Shown here piece by piece: positions 5,311-6,410 of a DNA stretch of 6,410 nucleotides. Position 1 is the stretch's first letter; every line of letters starts with the position of its first letter. The notes below the pieces were generated by a model. The model was not told where the DNA came from and did no database searches. It saw only the letters and a list, made by a program, of their open reading frames with translations. Position numbers and translations under genes: made by a program. The DNA lies in the NCBI GenBank assembly GCA_002297865.1, contig DBKX01000044.1:610-7019 (forward strand), given 5' to 3'. This DNA is from Lachnoclostridium sp. UBA739. Its GTDB lineage: Bacteria > Bacillota_A > Clostridia > Lachnospirales > Lachnospiraceae.

Positions 5311-6410
5311 ATGCTAAGCAAAACAAGAAAACGCGTCCTTGCGTTTGTATTAAGCTTTGTATTTGTCTTAACAGGTCTTGGGTTTAACGTGGGCAGCCCT
5401 AAAGCAGCAGCTGTTACCGTAACAAATTCAACACTTTCATTATCATTTGAAACAGGAAATGGATGGAACGATGGAACTGCTTCTTATCAGCAATTTAACT
5501 GTACTTTGGCAAACGGAACCGCCGGAATCGTAACAGACTGGAAAATAAGTTTTCAGTTCAAGGCAGGAGCTACCATGAACCAGGGATGGTGCGGAGACTA
5601 TTCAATTGATGATACTGGTCTTATGACAGTAGAACCAAGTGATTCCAATGCAACATTAGGAAAATCTACTTCAACTACATTTGGGTTTATTGTAAAAAAT
5701 GCAGGTGATGTAACAGAAGACAGCGTAGCAATTGTAAGTTATAAATTAGATGGTAAATTAGTTACGGGTGCAGAACCTGAAGAATCTGAAGAACCAGTAG
5801 TAAGCAGCGAAGTACCAGAAACAAGTGAACCAGTCATTACAAGTGAAGTGCCAGAAACATCAGAGCCAGTAATCACAAGTGAAGCACCAGTTTCTAGTGA
5901 ACCAGCTGTTTCTGTAAAACCTAGTGTGAAACCATCAAAAGACCCAGTAAAACCAGCAGAGGGTGATGACTGGCTTTACACAGATGGCAGCAAAATCGTA
6001 GATAAAAATGGTAATCAAGTATGGATGACAGGATGTAACTGGTTCGGATATAATACAGGTACAAACTGTTTCGATGGTATATGGGCATGTGATTTGAATA
6101 GTGCATTAGAAAGTATTGCAGACAGAGGATTTAACCTTTTAAGAGTACCTATTTCCAGTGAATTATGTTTAAATTGGGAAGATGGAGTCTATCCAAAACC
6201 ATGCTATAACGATTATGTAAATAACTATTTAGCTGGAATGAACAGCTTACAGATTTTTGATTATGTAATTCATAAATGTGACCAATTAGGTATTAAGATT
6301 ATGTTAGATATACATAGTGCAGAAACTAATGCAGCTGGACATTATGCTCCATTATGGTACACAGAGAAAATTTCAGAAGAACAGTATCTTGAATCTCTTG
6401 CTTGGTTAGC
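5311..6410 (+). CDS. Secreted GH5 glycoside hydrolase (cellulase type) with N-terminal CBM2-like module (3' partial)
   Basis: The frame opens at ATG 5311, with GGGAGGGG at 5298-5305 as ribosome site, and is still open at the right edge (366 complete codons). Residues 1-34 form a signal peptide: basic MLSKTRKR, a hydrophobic core at 9-25, and likely cleavage after KAAA. Residues about 35-150 resemble a family 2 cellulose-binding module, with W52, W77 and W93 as candidate binding aromatics and the TTFGFIV strand at 122-128. Residues about 155-217 are a Pro/Ser/Glu/Thr/Val linker. From about 219 the GH5 domain begins with [13 protein letters not shown] (238-250), RVPIS with the conserved Arg278, and DIHS with His335. 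The acid/base and nucleophile glutamates lie beyond the window. GH5 enzymes cleave beta-1,4-glucans or mannans by a retaining mechanism; the cellulose-binding module suggests cellulose or related plant polysaccharide. GH5 is firm, the exact substrate is not. Confidence 0.92.
   Translation, partial: MLSKTRKRVLAFVLSFVFVLTGLGFNVGSPKAAAVTVTNSTLSLSFETGNGWNDGTASYQQFNCTLANGTAGIVTDWKISFQFKAGATMNQGWCGDYSIDDTGLMTVEPSDSNATLGKSTSTTFGFIVKNAGDVTEDSVAIVSYKLDGKLVTGAEPEESEEPVVSSEVPETSEPVITSEVPETSEPVITSEAPVSSEPAVSVKPSVKPSKDPVKPAEGDDWLYTDGSKIVDKNGNQVWMTGCNWFGYNTGTNCFDGIWACDLNSALESIADRGFNLLRVPISSELCLNWEDGVYPKPCYNDYVNNYLAGMNSLQIFDYVIHKCDQLGIKIMLDIHSAETNAAGHYAPLWYTEKISEEQYLESLAWL
5806..5889 (+). repeat. Tandem 36-base repeats encoding the hydrolase linker
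   Basis: Two 12-codon units encode [12 protein letters not shown] twice in a row (5806-5841 and 5842-5877), followed by a partial third (SEAP). The copies differ mostly at synonymous third positions. The composition is typical of flexible, often O-glycosylated linkers between a binding module and a catalytic domain. Confidence 0.85.

Noticed and set aside
5921..6106. 61-codon minus-strand frame in the GH5 gene
   Set aside because: Antisense to a clear secreted GH5 coding region; no ribosome site or family match.

Overview
The window looks like chromosomal DNA from an anaerobic, plant-fibre-degrading member of the Firmicutes, most likely Clostridia/Lachnospiraceae (Lachnoclostridium/Clostridium-like). 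This is inferred from the AT-rich composition, purine-rich Shine-Dalgarno sites, several TTG starts, a CmpB-type membrane protein, an amidase_6 protein and a secreted modular cellulase-type GH5. No species name is proven by the sequence. There are no RNA genes, CRISPR arrays or insertion sequences.

Region 1 (1-1855, + strand) is a two-gene operon of CobW/COG0523-type P-loop GTPases. The first gene is cut by the left edge and carries a 60-residue His/Asp/Cys-rich metal-binding insert. The second fuses a CobW-like GTPase domain to a C-terminal DUF1980/TIGR03943-like domain. The operon ends at a clear intrinsic terminator. The pair probably handles a transition metal such as zinc, as is known for COG0523 relatives; the metal itself is inferred.

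Region 2 (1856-3446) holds a minus-strand amidase_6-type protein that converges on the terminator. Divergent from it is a plus-strand CmpB-type (PF06541) membrane protein with a long C-terminal coiled coil, its own consensus promoter and a TTG start.

Region 3 (3447-5188) starts with about 435 bases of non-coding DNA containing a 17-bp hairpin, a duplicated 12-mer and a possible decayed coding fragment. A good promoter then drives a single 403-residue gene that ends at a strong terminator. By eye this protein matches the ABBA-fold aromatic prenyltransferases (NphB/CloQ, 'Orf2' family) from about residue 104 onward. It is preceded by a PCP_red-like helical segment. This architecture in a Firmicute, with substituted diphosphate-binding residues, is the most interesting item in the window.

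Region 4 (5189-6410) is the 5' part of a secreted glycoside hydrolase: signal peptide, CBM2-like cellulose-binding module, Pro/Ser/Glu/Thr linker with 12-residue repeats, then the start of a GH5 catalytic domain that runs off the right edge.
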